DNA of 64,000 bases, from NCBI GenBank assembly GCA_032209605.1, contig JASFXZ010000010.1:8143385-8207384 (forward strand), written 5' to 3'. The first letter of the stretch is position 1. The number at the start of each line of letters is the position of its first letter. The position numbers and the translations under genes were made by a program. The notes below the pieces were generated by a model. It saw only the letters and a program-made list of their open reading frames with translations, did not search any database and was not told the origin of the DNA. Below, one piece after another: positions 1 to 11,708 of this stretch. Source of the DNA: Mactromeris polynyma. Taxonomy: Eukaryota; Mollusca; Bivalvia; Venerida; Mactridae.

Positions 1-269
1 TTATTCGAACAATACATGATTTCGAATAGTTCGTTTAAATTTGACTTGCATAAGTAGAAACATCGGGACCAGGCATTTATTTGATTGCTATAAAGTATTT
101 TAAAGTCGGTTAAAAATAGCTCTTACTATACTGAAATTCATCACTAATATGTTGTTGTCACAAAAAGGGAGATGTGCTGTTTTACGAGAGAAAAGTCCAC
201 AGACAAGCTACCATATGTCCAGTTATTTCGGACGCAATATGGGGTAAGTGTTCATATAAACATCATAGT

Positions 270-512
270 AAAACATCATTATCATCATCATCTTTGTCGC
301 CAATTTTCCTCTTAGCATCAATATCGTCATCATCATCTTTGTCGCCAATTTTCCTCTTAGCATCAATATCGTCATCATCATCTTTGTCGCCAATTTTCCT
401 CTTAGCATCAATATCGTCATCATCATCTTTGTCGCCAATTTTCCTCTTAGCATCAATATCGTCATCATCATCATTTTTGTCGCCAACTTTCCTCTTAGCA
501 TCATTATCCAGG
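270..512. repeat. 45-bp minisatellite, about 5 copies
   Basis: Five tandem copies of a 45-bp unit (core TTTGTCGCCAATTTTCCTCT followed by a run of ATC triplets); the core recurs at exactly 45-bp spacing from about position 293. Because 45 is a multiple of three, open frames run through it on both strands. They give Ser/Leu- or Lys/Met-rich repeats with no recognisable domain, so I treat them as artefacts. The last copy is slightly diverged (an extra ATC and ACTTTCC in place of ATTTTCC). Confidence 0.9.
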
Positions 513-877
513 TTACCTTAGTGTCAACTGGCCAACACACATTGCTCGCATTGTCTAGTGTGACCCCTTTGTTTCAATACGCCTCGTTGTGATGTTGCAC
601 TTGGATGTCATCCTCGGCGCTTTGTGTGATATGTCTTCTCCCGATGTAAAGCCTCTGATGATCTCTTATCTATTTGACTAATAAAATTGATCAAACATTT
701 GTGTATTAAATTGATCAGTAAATGCATGTTTTGTTCTAAATCAAGCAGGAAAGTTGTAAGCGATTCGGACATTCTGTTTATGTTTCCTTGCTGGTCGAAT
801 GCAGATAGTGCCTTCTTGTGTAAACAGTGTATGTTATCAAAATGTATATTATTGTACAGTTAATTAATAAAATTGTC
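513..877. other. Non-coding stretch, nothing recognised
   Basis: AT-rich sequence with no exon-like open frame flanked by splice signals and no repeat that I could resolve. Confidence 0.4.
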
Positions 878-1010
878 ATTAATCAAGTGCTTTCGTATTG
901 GGTTTGTTCTTTAGCCACGGACAGACGTATTGGCCCTCAGCCTTCGTCCTTGGACCAATACGACAGTCCTTAGCCAAATAGCAAGGTCAATACGAAATCA
1001 CTTGATTAAT
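878..1010. mobile_element. Compact foldback/MITE-like inverted repeat
   Basis: The ends are inverted copies of about 25 bp: ATTAATCAAGTGCTTTCGTA on the left, and its near-complement finishing TACGAAATCACTTGATTAAT on the right. A second, inner inverted pair (CGTATTGG and CCAATACG) makes a nested hairpin. The size (133 bp) and lack of coding capacity fit a MITE or foldback element. No target-site duplication is obvious. Confidence 0.65.
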
Positions 1011-1554
1011 AACATTATAATACAGTAAAGTTAGATGGACGCTTCGTAGTTTGTATTTTGTCTTTTTCAGTTGGCGTCTACCCGTTACATGAACCTCTGT
1101 CGAATGACGTGTGTTATAAAGACAATCTTATCAGACCGAAACCAGTCTGATGTACTGATATCTCAGCTTTTAATATTCATAATTAATATCGAATCTCTTT
1201 TGCTATGTTTAATGTGTATAATTAAGTTGATTGACTGTACACTGCTTTGTTAGCATGTATTGTATGATGTAACTTGATTTCTTCTAAAAACCAAGCTTTC
1301 ATTTCAGAATGTGTTCAACTTTGTTTGTCAGTACGTCACTTGTTGTTTGTTTTTTAGCTGAACGTCATTCAATTTACTAATTCATTTTTTTCAAGTAAAT
1401 TCAGTTTATTAGGCAGAATCTTTATTCCAATCATTGCCCTCTACTGGGTGGAAATGTTTAACAGAGAAGAATATATACAATTAAACAATATATACATATA
1501 GAGATAGACGACAAAATATTCCATAAGCAGTACTATAGTTGTTTTACAGTACTA
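1011..1554. other. Non-coding stretch, nothing recognised
   Basis: AT-rich, with stop-dense frames. A 60-codon open frame at 1071-1253 has no domain and no splice context that convinces me. Confidence 0.35.
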
Positions 1555-1747
1555 TACAGTCAAACCTGTGTTAAAGACCACCTGCGAACAAAGACCACTA
1601 TTGCAAAACCTGTCTGCAAAGAGCACTAATTTTATCTCCCATCAGACCATTTTCAATGATATTTAATCTGTTAATAGAGACCACCTGTAAACAAAGACCA
1701 CATTTTGCTGTTCCCATGGGTGGTCTTTACAGACAGGTTTGACTGTA
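1555..1747. mobile_element. MITE with TACAGTCAAACCTGT termini
   Basis: The element begins TACAGTCAAACCTGTG and ends ACAGGTTTGACTGTA, giving terminal inverted repeats of about 15 bp. Just inside each end is a GGTGGTCTTT/AAAGACCACC pair. It is 193 bp long and non-coding. The terminal TA and the CAGT start are as expected for Tc1/mariner-pogo type elements with TA target duplication. It is related to the copies at 2165-2331, 31733-31896 and 41087-41268. Confidence 0.75.
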
Positions 1748-2164
1748 TATTCAAATTATGAATATTTTATCTATATAAGACAATAACATGAAAGTAACGA
1801 AGGTTAGCATACAGAGGGTATACACGTACATGGTGATTAGACAACATATTTAAATAGAATAAGCTTGTGAATAGAACTTACAATGAACAAAGATTAATGA
1901 AGATTATTCTAACACAATACGCTCTAAATTAGCTGAATAAACAAAATTAGCTAATTTGATTAAAAAAAACTATTATTTACCATCATACAATGGGCCATTA
2001 TACAATTCATCCTCTCTAAAACGACCGCGTCTTGAACAACATTCATCATAAGCATACACTGTAGAAAAAAATACGAACATGTTCACCTCTCTCGAGCAAC
2101 AGCCTTTAAGCAAATGTCGGAATTTGCCATTTCCAAAGGGTCTTTTTCTGTAGATGTTTCACTG

Positions 2165-2331
2165 TACAGTGAAACCTCACTTGAAGCTCACCTCAATAAT
2201 AAACCACATCAAAATTGCGAAAACAACTTTCAAGTCCATTTTCACTGCTTTTCTCTTTATTAAGACCACCTCAATATTAAGACAACTTGAAAGGTTCCTA
2301 AGGGTGGTCTTATTATTGAGGTTTCACTGTA
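2165..2331. mobile_element. MITE with TACAGTGAAACCTCA termini
   Basis: The left end is TACAGTGAAACCTCACTT and the right end TGAGGTTTCACTGTA. An internal GACCACCTCAATATTAAGA-type block is shared with the copies at 31.7 kb and 41.1 kb. It is 167 bp long and non-coding, and probably mobilised by a pogo/Tc1-type transposase not present here. Confidence 0.75.
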
Positions 2332-2339
2332 ATTGGTAT

Positions 2340-3600
2340 TAAAACCAGAATCACCCGAATAGTTTGATCATGCGTATGATTTGATCAAGACGAAACGAAA
2401 ACGAGGACCATTCCTGCGTACAGTATCTGGCGCCCTGTTATCGAATCACCCGATAAATTAATCCGCCTTGCCTGATTTTAATTCTCTATTTATCCAGTGA
2501 TTGTAGTTAGTTCGAGCCACAAAAGGTGTACCTGATAGTTTGCTATATCAGTTTCTTGGTCACATGAATTTTATCTCAAAGCACATGACCACGTGACCAG
2601 CCGGACTATTTTTTGTCAAGCATTTCTGTGTTTTATCTATTTTCCGGACTTACTAAAACAATGGCATTTTCACTTAAAGACTATCATGCTTAGTTTCTAT
2701 TATTTCTGTATAATGTATACAATAAAATATTTCCCAGAATTGTTTTGTTTTCATTCAAACTGGCCTTAATTCTATCCGTTAGTAGACAAAGTCAGTCTGC
2801 ATTTTGACCATTATGCGTGTGCCAACTGTTACTGCCTAAACTATTGAAGACTATCACATCGGAAAGTTGAGTCCATCTACGTTCGGAACTCATCTTGGAT
2901 GACCTGTGCGGACGTGTTTTCTCACGAAAATAACATATCGATGGCAACAGCAGTACGTACCCCACCCATCTTCTTAATATCAGAATACATAACCGGTTAC
3001 ACACAATTGCGCCGTAAAAGCATTTACAAGCGTAAATGACACTGTTAGACTGTTCAACCATACAAGTGCATTCCCCGTTTTCTGGTGCAGTCAAAACTGA
3101 ATGATCAAATATTTGATATGTTCATGAAATAAATGTAAATTCATATTATTTCGGTGATCACGATGTGACGATTGCTTGTCACTCCAGATCCAAAATGGAT
3201 TTCGGTAAATTCACCGAAATTCAGTGGATTTCGGAAAGGTAACGTACCCTTCACTGAAAGGTTAGCCAATCCGCGTCCAGGTTACACACGTTATTGGGTT
3301 GAAGAGAAATTGCCTTGGTGGTTAACGTAAGCTTTGATTGGTTTACACAAAACTGATATGCAAATAGCAAAACCATGTTAGTACGGCTACCTTAACTAAA
3401 AACCCACAAGTCAACAGCGTGACCATATTTTTCAACAGAAGTTTCTTAATTTAATTAGCAATCCAGGCAACTATTTAATCAATAAAAACATAAAAACAAT
3501 TGCCGTCACTTTGTGAGTGACATTTCAGGGATGTTCTCTAAGTTCTGAACTAAAACACATGGCAGATTCTACGGAGCCCCTAAAATGACATTCCATACTC
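2340..3600. other. Intergenic, no supported gene
   Basis: The longest open frame (minus, 2792-3094) shows no family I recognise and has no clear splice partner. A short inverted motif, ATTTCGG..CCGAAAT, occurs near 3200-3230. Nothing else is resolved. Confidence 0.35.
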
Positions 3601-3606
3601 TTTTTT

Positions 3607-3752
3607 TATTTCGTTTAAACGTAATATTATTTCGTTTAAACGTAATATTATTTCGTAAATACGAATTATTATTTCGTTTAAACGTAATATTATTTCGTTT
3701 AAACGTAATATTATTTCGTTTAAACGTAATATTATTTCGTTTAATCGTTTAT
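3607..3752. repeat. 21-bp palindromic minisatellite
   Basis: About seven tandem copies of the 21-bp unit TTTCGTTTAAACGTAATATT(A). Each contains the 10-bp perfect palindrome CGTTTAAACG and the 6-bp palindrome AATATT; one unit is diverged (CGTAAATACG). The period is a multiple of three, hence an apparent Phe/Arg/Leu/Asn repeat reading frame that should not be annotated as protein. Confidence 0.9.
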
Positions 3753-3812
3753 CGAGGATTTTTTTTTAATTTTTACATTTAGCCTTCAATGACAGGCCCA
3801 GTTTTACAGTTG

Positions 3813-5225
3813 GATGACCAGTGACAAGGATATCAATGGGGTTAGCTCATATGTAACATTAGCAAAATTACCTATCTTATGGTTTTGATCATTTTCTCAC
3901 AATCGTAACTACTCGGCGGTATCCGGCAGAGCTCGGAAAAATACATACCTCGTAAGTAAGTGGATGGATACACCCAATGTGATGTGTCCCCGGCGAATAA
4001 CGCCGTGTAGATAATCACGATATTACCTTCTGAATGCATAAAAAAATCTATTTTTCGCCAACAATTCCTACAAATTGATGTTATTTCATTATCAGGGATA
4101 TATTTATATGTCGTTCCAAATTTATTTGATGTTGGTTTCCCAGAAATATCGTATATGTCTCGATTCCATAATAGACAGGTACAACATATCTCGGAGGCGG
4201 CCATCTTGCGGACTACTTTCTAACCATAATATCTCCGAGGTTATTTATATCTCCGAGGTGTTCCGATTGATTTTCTCATTCATTTGATCTTAATAACGGG
4301 ACACAACTCTTGCGTAAAAGTGTTCTACATTATTTTGGTTGTTGCCCATATGTTGCTCATAAGTTCGTCAGTTTTTTGCATTTCATTATAATTACAACTT
4401 GTATTTCAAACAAGAAAATATTTATAGTTAAGGACTATTTGACCAGTAACAAGGATATCAATGTGATTAGTTCATATGTAACATAAGCAAAATTTCCCAT
4501 CTTGTAATAATGACAATTGTCCTGTTCCTTTTATCTTAATTACGGGACACAACTCTTGCGTTCAAGTTTTTTTATATTATTTTGGTTGTCTCCCGTGTGT
4601 TGCTGATTAGTTCGTCAGTTTTTGAATTGATGAACATTACAACTTTTATTTCAAACAAGGAAAGATTTATAGTTTAGGACTTCTGTAGTGTTCAAACTCT
4701 ATTTCGTCGCGTTATTTCCAGAACCCCATAACTTGTTTTTCGTCTTTTAGAGAAAATCAACATAAAATTTTTACCCTCCTGTTGCGTAAAGTTACATACG
4801 TGGTTATGGAATAGCATTTTATTTGAGTTACGTGCAGTCCAGAACAATATGTGACAGAAAGAGTTTGGAAAAACGGTTTCAACGATATCAAATAGTCAAA
4901 ACCGCCAAATATTGAATCGCGGGGTTTTGGAAATAAGGCGATGATTTATTAATACGAATAATAAAAGACTAAAACAAGTCTAACATTGGTCTTAATTAGT
5001 AACTGGTGGTTCGATCCTTGAAGCGTATCAGCATTGCTGTTTGATAACGAATCTCATTTTGTTGATAATGTTCCTATTTCGTTTATCTTAACTACAGGAC
5101 ACAACTCTTGCGTAAAAGGTTTTTACTTAATTTTGGATATCTCCCATGTGTTGCTCAGTTCATCTGGTTTTGTATTTCGTAATAAGTACAACTTGTGTTT
5201 CGAATAAGGAATGATTTATAATTGT
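3813..5225. repeat. Segmental direct repeats, three diverged copies
   Basis: A roughly 150-bp segment containing GGACACAACTCTTGCGT and TTTTGG(T/A)TGTCTCCC-like blocks recurs at about 4285-4440, 4528-4685 and 5073-5225. A preceding block (CAGTGACAAGGATATCAATG) occurs at about 3820 and again near 4445. The copies are direct and diverged, as expected of an old tandem duplication or of repeated insertion by one element. The orphan minus-strand exon at 4027-4204 lies between copies. Confidence 0.65.
4027..4204 (-). CDS. Orphan first-exon-like segment, CxxC/CxxC protein
   Basis: Read on the minus strand, an ATG in a strong context (CAAGATGGCCGCC) opens 59 codons ending at a good donor (GAAG|GTAATA at 4026). 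The peptide carries C7-x2-C10 and, near the end, ICRNCW, which is a C-x2-C followed by Trp. Paired CxxC motifs around a short linker resemble a treble-clef or ZAD-like zinc-binding module, but I cannot assign the family. No downstream exon is identifiable between here and the left edge. It could be the 5' exon of a gene running off the window, a retained transposon exon, or chance. The start choice rests on the Kozak-like and YY1-like context only. Confidence 0.35.
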
Positions 5226-5654
5226 GTGTATCACTATTGCTATTTGATTACAAATCACAAGTCTGCTAATCAGCAGGTCGTAGGTAATGCCCAGTATTCT
5301 ACACGACAATACTTACTGTATAAAGAATATTGCAGTCATAAGCCATCATGTTAATATGTAAGGAATTTAAATGGAAGTCCTACAAACAATAGTCATATTC
5401 TTGTACATACACTGAACAAATTTTCTAAACGTCCATGTAATAAAATACAAATTTAAGAAAAAGGTTTTATGTGCCGATTTAAAATTTGGCATTCTAATAT
5501 TATACAATATCGACGTTCATAAAGAAAATACCTAATATCGTAATGGTTGACCACGCGTGACGGCTGAGTACGATTTTCAACTTTTGGCACGAGGATCACG
5601 TGCACTGTGTAGCAAGCGGTAGCCTATATTTCATTTCAATGCAATCCACGTTGA

Positions 5655-5753
5655 ATGTCCAACTCGAAAAACAATAAAAATATAGCGAGAATGACCACTG
5701 AAGAACGCGCCAGGGCCGTCTGTATGATTGATGCTGGTACTCCGATTCGACAG
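5655..5753 (+). CDS. Orphan exon, transposase-type helix-turn-helix
   Basis: An ATG at 5655 opens 33 codons ending in phase 0 at a consensus donor (CAG|GTATGA). The core TTEERARAVCMIDAGTPIRQ follows the pattern 'T-x-E-E-R-x-R-A-V-x-M-x-x-A-G' at the start of Tc1/mariner- and Pax-type helix-turn-helix DNA-binding domains. The rest of such a domain (second and third helices) is not seen downstream. The next plausible acceptor (about 6327) leads to a stop within a few codons. I infer either a transposase remnant that acquired splice sites or the first exon of a gene with distant exons. Confidence 0.35.
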
Positions 5754-5967
5754 GTATGACTAACTTTATCAATTCAAATATAATTTTGCGAATAATTATA
5801 AAATATATTTGTATTATTGACCACTTTTTATAAACATATTTTGGATAGATACATTTACACTGATCAAATAAACAAAGTTTAAAGGAAAACTCTGCGCTAG
5901 AAAAAATGGCGTTATTGTAGGATACGCCTTTAATGAAAGATGCAACACTTGAGGTACCGAGAAGTTC

Positions 5968-6275
5968 AATGTCACAGTTATAGGTTCCGTGACGTTCAAT
6001 GTCGCAGTTATAGGTTCCGTGACGTTCAATGTAACAAAAAGGTTCCAAGGTCACGGTTATAGGTTCCGTGACGTTCAATGTAACAGTTATAGGTTCCGTG
6101 ACGTTCAATGTAACAGTTATAGGTTCCGTGACGTTCAATGTAACAGTTATAGGTTCCGTGACGTTCAATGTAACAGTTATAGGTTCCGTGACGTTCAATG
6201 TAACAGTTAAAGGTTCCAAGGTCACGGTTATAGGTTCCGCGACGTTCAAGGTCACAGTTATATGTTATATAAAAT
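5968..6275. repeat. 30-bp minisatellite with repeated TGACG
   Basis: About ten copies of the 30-bp unit AGGTTCCGTGACGTTCAATG + TAACAGTTAT, with two variant units (AGGTTCCAAGGTCACGGTTA) near 6040 and 6211. Every standard unit contains TGACG, the half-site of a cAMP-response element. The period is a multiple of three, so open frames run through on both strands; none resembles a protein family. Confidence 0.9.
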
Positions 6276-6299
6276 CATGTAATGCTGGCTAGTACTTAT

Positions 6300-7037
6300 A
6301 TTAAAATATCTTTTTTTGTACTTTCAGGGTATAAACTTGTAAGCCACGTAAGCCTGTGAACTGCGGAATTCTATGAACTGTGTAATGCTAGGTTACATAT
6401 GAACCAGTAAACGTAATTCTATGAACTCTGCTATGCTATGAATCGTGTGACATATTATGTAAATAAGTGTGTGAATATTGGAGTAAGATTTGTACTGTGC
6501 GGACTAACTTGGTCGTACTACGTGGATCTAACACTTTATATATACATATACACAGATAATTTGAGGATCGAACCTACTGCTCGAACCTACTGCTCCTACA
6601 AACATGGCCAGTTGAAGAACGAAAGAAATTTTCAGAGGAAGAGGAGAGGAATTCTTTTTTGAAGTTTAGGACAGTTGTGTACATGTGTGTACTGTTTGCA
6701 GATTAGGACATTTGTGTAAATACGTGCAATATTTAAATAGGACAGTTTTCGAGTAAAATTTGGTAATCATTGTGACGGTAATTATTTATTTTGAATTATG
6801 TGATTTCATTGGTGCTGATGGTCAGACAGATTGATTTTGCCAAACAGTCAACAGACACGTGAGTACACCTATATTGATAGATAAACATAAACCCCAGTTA
6901 CAATTATGCATAATACTTGTACATGTATATGTTTTTAGTGCAACTGTAGCAATTGTAATGTTATTTTGTTATAATTGCTTACAGTAACTGCAGTTTGTGT
7001 TAATTATAAATTGATAACATGTATTTCATTGTATATT
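6300..7037. other. Non-coding stretch
   Basis: Small direct repeats (TATGAACTGTGTAATGCTA-like, 6370-6450; CGAACCTACTGCTC twice near 6571-6595). No supported gene. Confidence 0.35.
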
Positions 7038-7213
7038 CAGGCGGACCTCGTTTATTCGACAACCTTCTATCCGAAAACTTGATATTATCCTAAATACATA
7101 TAAGTCCCGATGTATCTTATTATATTCGTCGAATAGAAATGGGTTATTCGAAACCATGTATTATTCCGGATTATTTCCGGGCCTGATTAATTCGAATGAA
7201 CGAGGTTCGAGTG
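7038..7213. mobile_element. pogo/Tigger-like MITE, CAGGCGGACCTCG ends
   Basis: The left end CAGGCGGACCTCGTTTATTC is matched by the right end GAATGAACGAGGTTCGAGTG in inverse orientation; both abut TA dinucleotides. CAG at the tip followed by a GACCTCGTTTATTCG-type sequence is typical of pogo/Tigger TIRs. Non-coding. A third, related terminus lies at about 8478-8501 (CGAATAAACGAGGTCCGATC), so a larger 1.46-kb element (7038-8501) that encloses or shares this end is possible. Confidence 0.6.
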
Positions 7214-8501
7214 TATATTGTTAGAATATTAGAGAGTTCACTTTTGCTTAATCATACTAACATCACATTTAGTTGGTGGCGGTATTCTGTTATCTATTTC
7301 CAATCTTTCCTGTCTGTAAACTTATCTTTCAAAAAACAGTTCTTCCATTTAAATTTAAAAAAAATGGAAAATGCCGAGCTGAAAGTCGCTTTTGAGGAAG
7401 TTTTATGAAAAAAGAGCCAATTATCTTCTTTCTTTATAAATGTTCGCTGCTTTGTCATTCGAGGTCTGTTTTTATCCTCATAGTTTAAGTTATTATTTGA
7501 GTAATATTCGGGTTTGCAATATAGTCTGACTCTGACACGATATTATTTATCTGCGTGCAGATTTGCTGGAGGTGTAAATCTTATCTTGACATACCTTTAA
7601 CCGATACAAATTGGCGCTCATTGGTAGTATAAAAGTATATATAGTCCGTTTTTTACTTACTTGAGAACGGTTGTTAACAAATTGTGAGGTGGTCACCTAA
7701 TGAAAACTTGTTTTGGAATAAGAATTGGCCAATAAACACTGTGTGCACACTAATGATATTCTCAAGTAATTTTGAATCGACTTTGTATATACTGACGAGA
7801 ATAAGAATCGCCTTATTGTACAATATTTTGTTAACTGTGACTCAAAATTAGAAAAGAACAATTCCATTCGCAAATTTGATCTTTTAAGAGAATTGATTAT
7901 TAATTAGACTGCATTTCATGGTCACAGTATGCTTCAAATCTTGAATTTAAATTGACTGGTTGGGACTTAAAATCTATGGTTGATGGCTGCCCAGACCATA
8001 AATCCGCTCCCATCGTAACGGTTGCGAGTCAGCTCAGACGTACGCCGCGGTCATTCAGAGAAATACAAAACCACTGTCAAAGTCGAAACAAGCGGAAGTG
8101 GACAGTGCGCTTAAGAGCGCATGCGTGGACAGTAAAACACTATCTAAAGTCATTCATTACGGATATTGCACAAACAAGGATGGACTTTAAATGTTGATGA
8201 ATAACTTGAAAACAGTTCGCTTACAAAAAGTTGTATCGTATGCCAAACGTTTGATTGATTTTATATTTTCAGTATTATTCCATTCATTTATTTTCATCTA
8301 GTAAACTTAGTAAAATAGTGTTTTCTACTTTTGTTTGCATAATATTCCATACAATCTATGAAACAAAATACAAAATAAAATTTCGAATAAGACATGGTTT
8401 TAATTTCATTTGACGCGCCTAAGAAGATATTCTGTATCTGATATTTATTTCGGATGATACCTAGTATTCGAATATTTTCGAATAAACGAGGTCCGATCGT
8501 A
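7214..8501. mobile_element. Possible internal part of larger pogo-like element
   Basis: The stretch is bounded on the right by a terminus-like sequence (CGAATAAACGAGGTCCGATC) matching the left TIR at 7038. Between them I see no transposase: an 81-codon open frame (7952-8197) has no recognisable domain. If the two ends belong together, this is a non-autonomous deletion derivative. Confidence 0.3.
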
Positions 8502-9290
8502 CATCAATATGTTAGACCACGGGTATCCTCAGTTAGCCAATCAGCGCTCCGTATTCGGACATAACCTACTTACTGTCTATTTGATCTTGTGAAACCCGTG
8601 CAAGTCGTGTCTTAGGCTTAGAAAAAATTATGTGGGGTAATACTATACATGTATATGGAAGTTGTGAGTACGAATTGCACGGGATTTTCGTGTGTGGCTA
8701 GTCACGTGGTCTAAGTCGGATATATGTCATTACTACGCTCGTTTCTATTTTATATAGACAACTCCACTGGTGAAATATCCTATACTTGCTAAACAATTTA
8801 TTTCTAAGAAGTTGTCAGTAAATGTTTGCTTTTGTTTCTGTAAACATTTCAGGTATTATTTAACTTTTATTCCTCCAATTTCTGAAGAGTTACAATATAC
8901 ATGTAAACATAAATATACAGAGTAAATCATAATAATATACGAAAGACATGATTTAACAATATACATACACTCAGTTCATCAAACTCACATACATATATAC
9001 GCGAAAAATAACGATAACTATTCAATCTTACACGCTCGCACGCAAAACTACACACCCTCACATGCTCTCACGCAAAACTACACACCCTCATACACACGCA
9101 CAAGGTATAGAACACACATTAAGACATACATTATCAAATTTTCATCACCTTAATACACAAGTATCAAGGAAAAGAATATGTGACATTAAAGTGAATTTCA
9201 TAATAATCAGACAATCCTTTTTGTAGATAGTTTCTGCGAAAACGAAAAGAAACGTCCTTACAAGGAATATTACTTAATTAATCAGTCAAA
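8502..9290. other. Non-coding stretch with short CA-rich repeats
   Basis: Contains a short duplicated block (CACGCAAAACTACACACCCT) at about 9039-9090. No gene seen. Confidence 0.4.
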
Positions 9291-9394
9291 AGCATAGTAA
9301 ATATAAGAGTGTAAGTTTTAACGAATTATTTATTTAACCCGATCTAATACGGTTCGTAATAAGCGGGTTCCATAAATACCTCGTTAAAACAGAT

Positions 9395-10415
9395 CATTGT
9401 TTTTTAGTCTTTATTAAGAATCAGCATGTACAATGCAGTGTACATGTTTATAATGCGAGATTTAGTTGAAAGATGTAAAAATGGCGTAAAGTTCCTGAGA
9501 ATAAGACGCGTTCATGCACATAAAATCTGGATATTGTTCTGGGTTTAGGTACGCCTGAATAGTGTCATCGACGTAACCAAGAAAGTAGTGTGTAAGTGTA
9601 TTACCACTTATGTCACAGGTCAACATGTTTGCTAGGTTGGCACCAAAGTGTTCATTAATGTCTTTTATGTAAAACTGACGTTGAATAAGAATGTCCTGAT
9701 TTTTACAATATATTAGCACATGGTAAAGTTCATCAGTATACATCAGGTTGCAGCCGAGGCAGCGTTTTAACTCACTTGATGGTTGTTTACTACAAAGTTT
9801 TGCTAAAAGGTTCATGAGTACGGTACTTTGTGGTTTTTCCTGAGCTACACGCCAAATGTTAGAAGTTTTCAAATTGTTTTGAATCACTCTAAATCTCACA
9901 AAATCAGCGTCTGAATGAAGTCTTGAGTACCAACTGGATTGTTCGTATGTAAGCACAGCTTTCTTACAGGTGTGTTTCCAAGCCATTTTGCTCGGGAAGC
10001 ACATTGTTTTTTCAAAGTTTATTAAAACTGTGTTTAGGCTGTATTTTTCCAAGATACGGACAATGTCTTTTATAAAACCGAAGTTATTAGTGGTACACTT
10101 GTTTCGAAATTGAAATAGTCGGTGCAAGAATAGCTGAAGAACAATATCACTAGATTTAAGTCTGCAGATGGAACCAAGAAAATGGAGCTTCTGTGTATCT
10201 ATGTAGGCTTCGATTGAATTAAGGCCAAGTAGTCCTTTTACCATGTCTGATCGGGTTCGGGTAGGTAGCGATTGTATGCGTTTTAAGCAAAAATGATGGG
10301 TTGTTTCTAGATGACGCATATCTGTTGCAGTGATGTTGTTCCACAGTTCGCAGCCGAAGAAAGCCCTAGGTAGCACAACAGATGTGTAAAGTTTCACTGC
10401 CGTTGTGGGATTCAA
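9395..10415 (-). mobile_element. 5'-truncated LINE, reverse-transcriptase C-terminus
   Basis: The minus-strand open frame 9462-10415 (317 codons) begins inside a non-LTR retrotransposon ORF2. The N-terminal part (VKLYTSVVLPRAFFGCELWN) matches the RT thumb region, where jockey/CR1/RTE-type proteins typically have 'K-L-Y-x-x-x-V-x-P-x-x-x-x-G-x-E-x-W'. Near residue 230 there is a C-x2-C-x9-H-x4-C knuckle (RCLGC..ELYHVLIYC), the usual C-terminal zinc motif of such LINEs. The palm with YxDD and the endonuclease are absent. Past the stop there is a short 3' UTR with AATAAAGAC, and the element seems to end near 9395. The 5' break is at about 10415, next to an ATT-rich run. It is a dead-on-arrival copy; the frame is intact, so it may be fairly young. 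Confidence 0.75.
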
Positions 10416-11650
10416 ACCATTGCTATATTATTATATTATTATAGCTAGCAACGCCACCAAATATGAGACGGTTCGCTGAACAAATGGATTATATAGTTAG
10501 TTTATTTCAAGAGTGTAGGCCTTTCTAGTCAACAACTTAAAGAATAAGGCTTTCTGTAAAATCGGGGCCAGTTTAAAATCGTACTATTTTATTAATCGAG
10601 AGCTCAGTGTATCCAGGCCATTCCCATGATATGTACTTATATTTATCTTTCAATTAATTTCACCAAAACTACTTACAATACATAGACGAATGTATCAGAC
10701 ATAAATAATTGAAGAGAATAAATTGGAACATGTAGATGGTTCTGCCTTGTGATCATTTCGTATTTTACGCACTCGATCTACACAATACATCTATACTATC
10801 GGCCATGACATTTTCCTGAGCTTTGTGACAGTGATTTAAATATAATTCGTTCAAGAATAAAGTAACTACAATATAATAAGCAAACAGTTACCTCTGTATT
10901 TCGACGAAGAATATATCCGTTCAACAAACACTACTATTGATAAAATTTCGTATCATACCATTAAATCTCCAATATTTCTCAAGTATCTATACTCAATCGA
11001 TAGTTTGCAGGTTAAAAATAAGCATACAATACTAGATCAACAAATCCGACTTAAACACGGGTACAAATTATTTACGACCATAAAATCAATTGTTCTACAT
11101 AACACATTTTAGGATTGTGAAATATTTACGGGATTTAATGATTTGAAACGACGGTTTGCATTGTTGTTGTGCACGGGTATTTTCTCATTGAAAGATAGGT
11201 ATTTTGTTTTGATATGTTTGGGCCTATTTATTCTAGAACGAATAAGGGATATAATCTATGTTATCAGTATGTAACAAAAGTACAAAACTGTCACAAGCAA
11301 TGTGAGATAATGTTAATGTTTGACATTATAAAGTGGAGATATTGTGCCCATGAACATTTGACCAAATTCGTAATTAGCTGATCCAGTCGAAGGCTGTTCC
11401 TTGTGGACGTCCAGGCCTCGGCATTTTGGCAGCAGAACCAAACATAATGACGGTAGGAACGGGACGAATGACTCTCTATGGACGTATCTATCAAGCTGTT
11501 AAACAATGTTGTTGTCATTTATCAGTCATGATTTTAAACTAAAAAGTCATTCTCTGGGACCGAAGTTTTACATGCGAGCTTCAAGGAATTCCCTGACCCG
11601 TACTTGTGACCACTTAAGCTTATAGCTCATGTACACCGCGTATTAAAGAT
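10416..11650. other. Intergenic, upstream of SPEC3-family gene
   Basis: No supported gene or repeat. It presumably contains the promoter and 5' UTR of the gene starting at 11709, but I see no TATA box or initiator that I would defend. Confidence 0.4.
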
Positions 11651-11708
11651 ATGTGTATATCAATTATTGTTAAACACGTATTGTTATCTTTTAGTTTCAG
11701 TGTACAAT

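Noticed and set aside
5596..6292. 219-codon minus frame and plus frames with Val/Thr repeats
   Set aside because: Generated by the 30-bp minisatellite.
7952..8197. Transposase frame in the pogo-like element
   Set aside because: 81 codons with no DDE residues, CENP-B-type helix-turn-helix or other recognisable motif.
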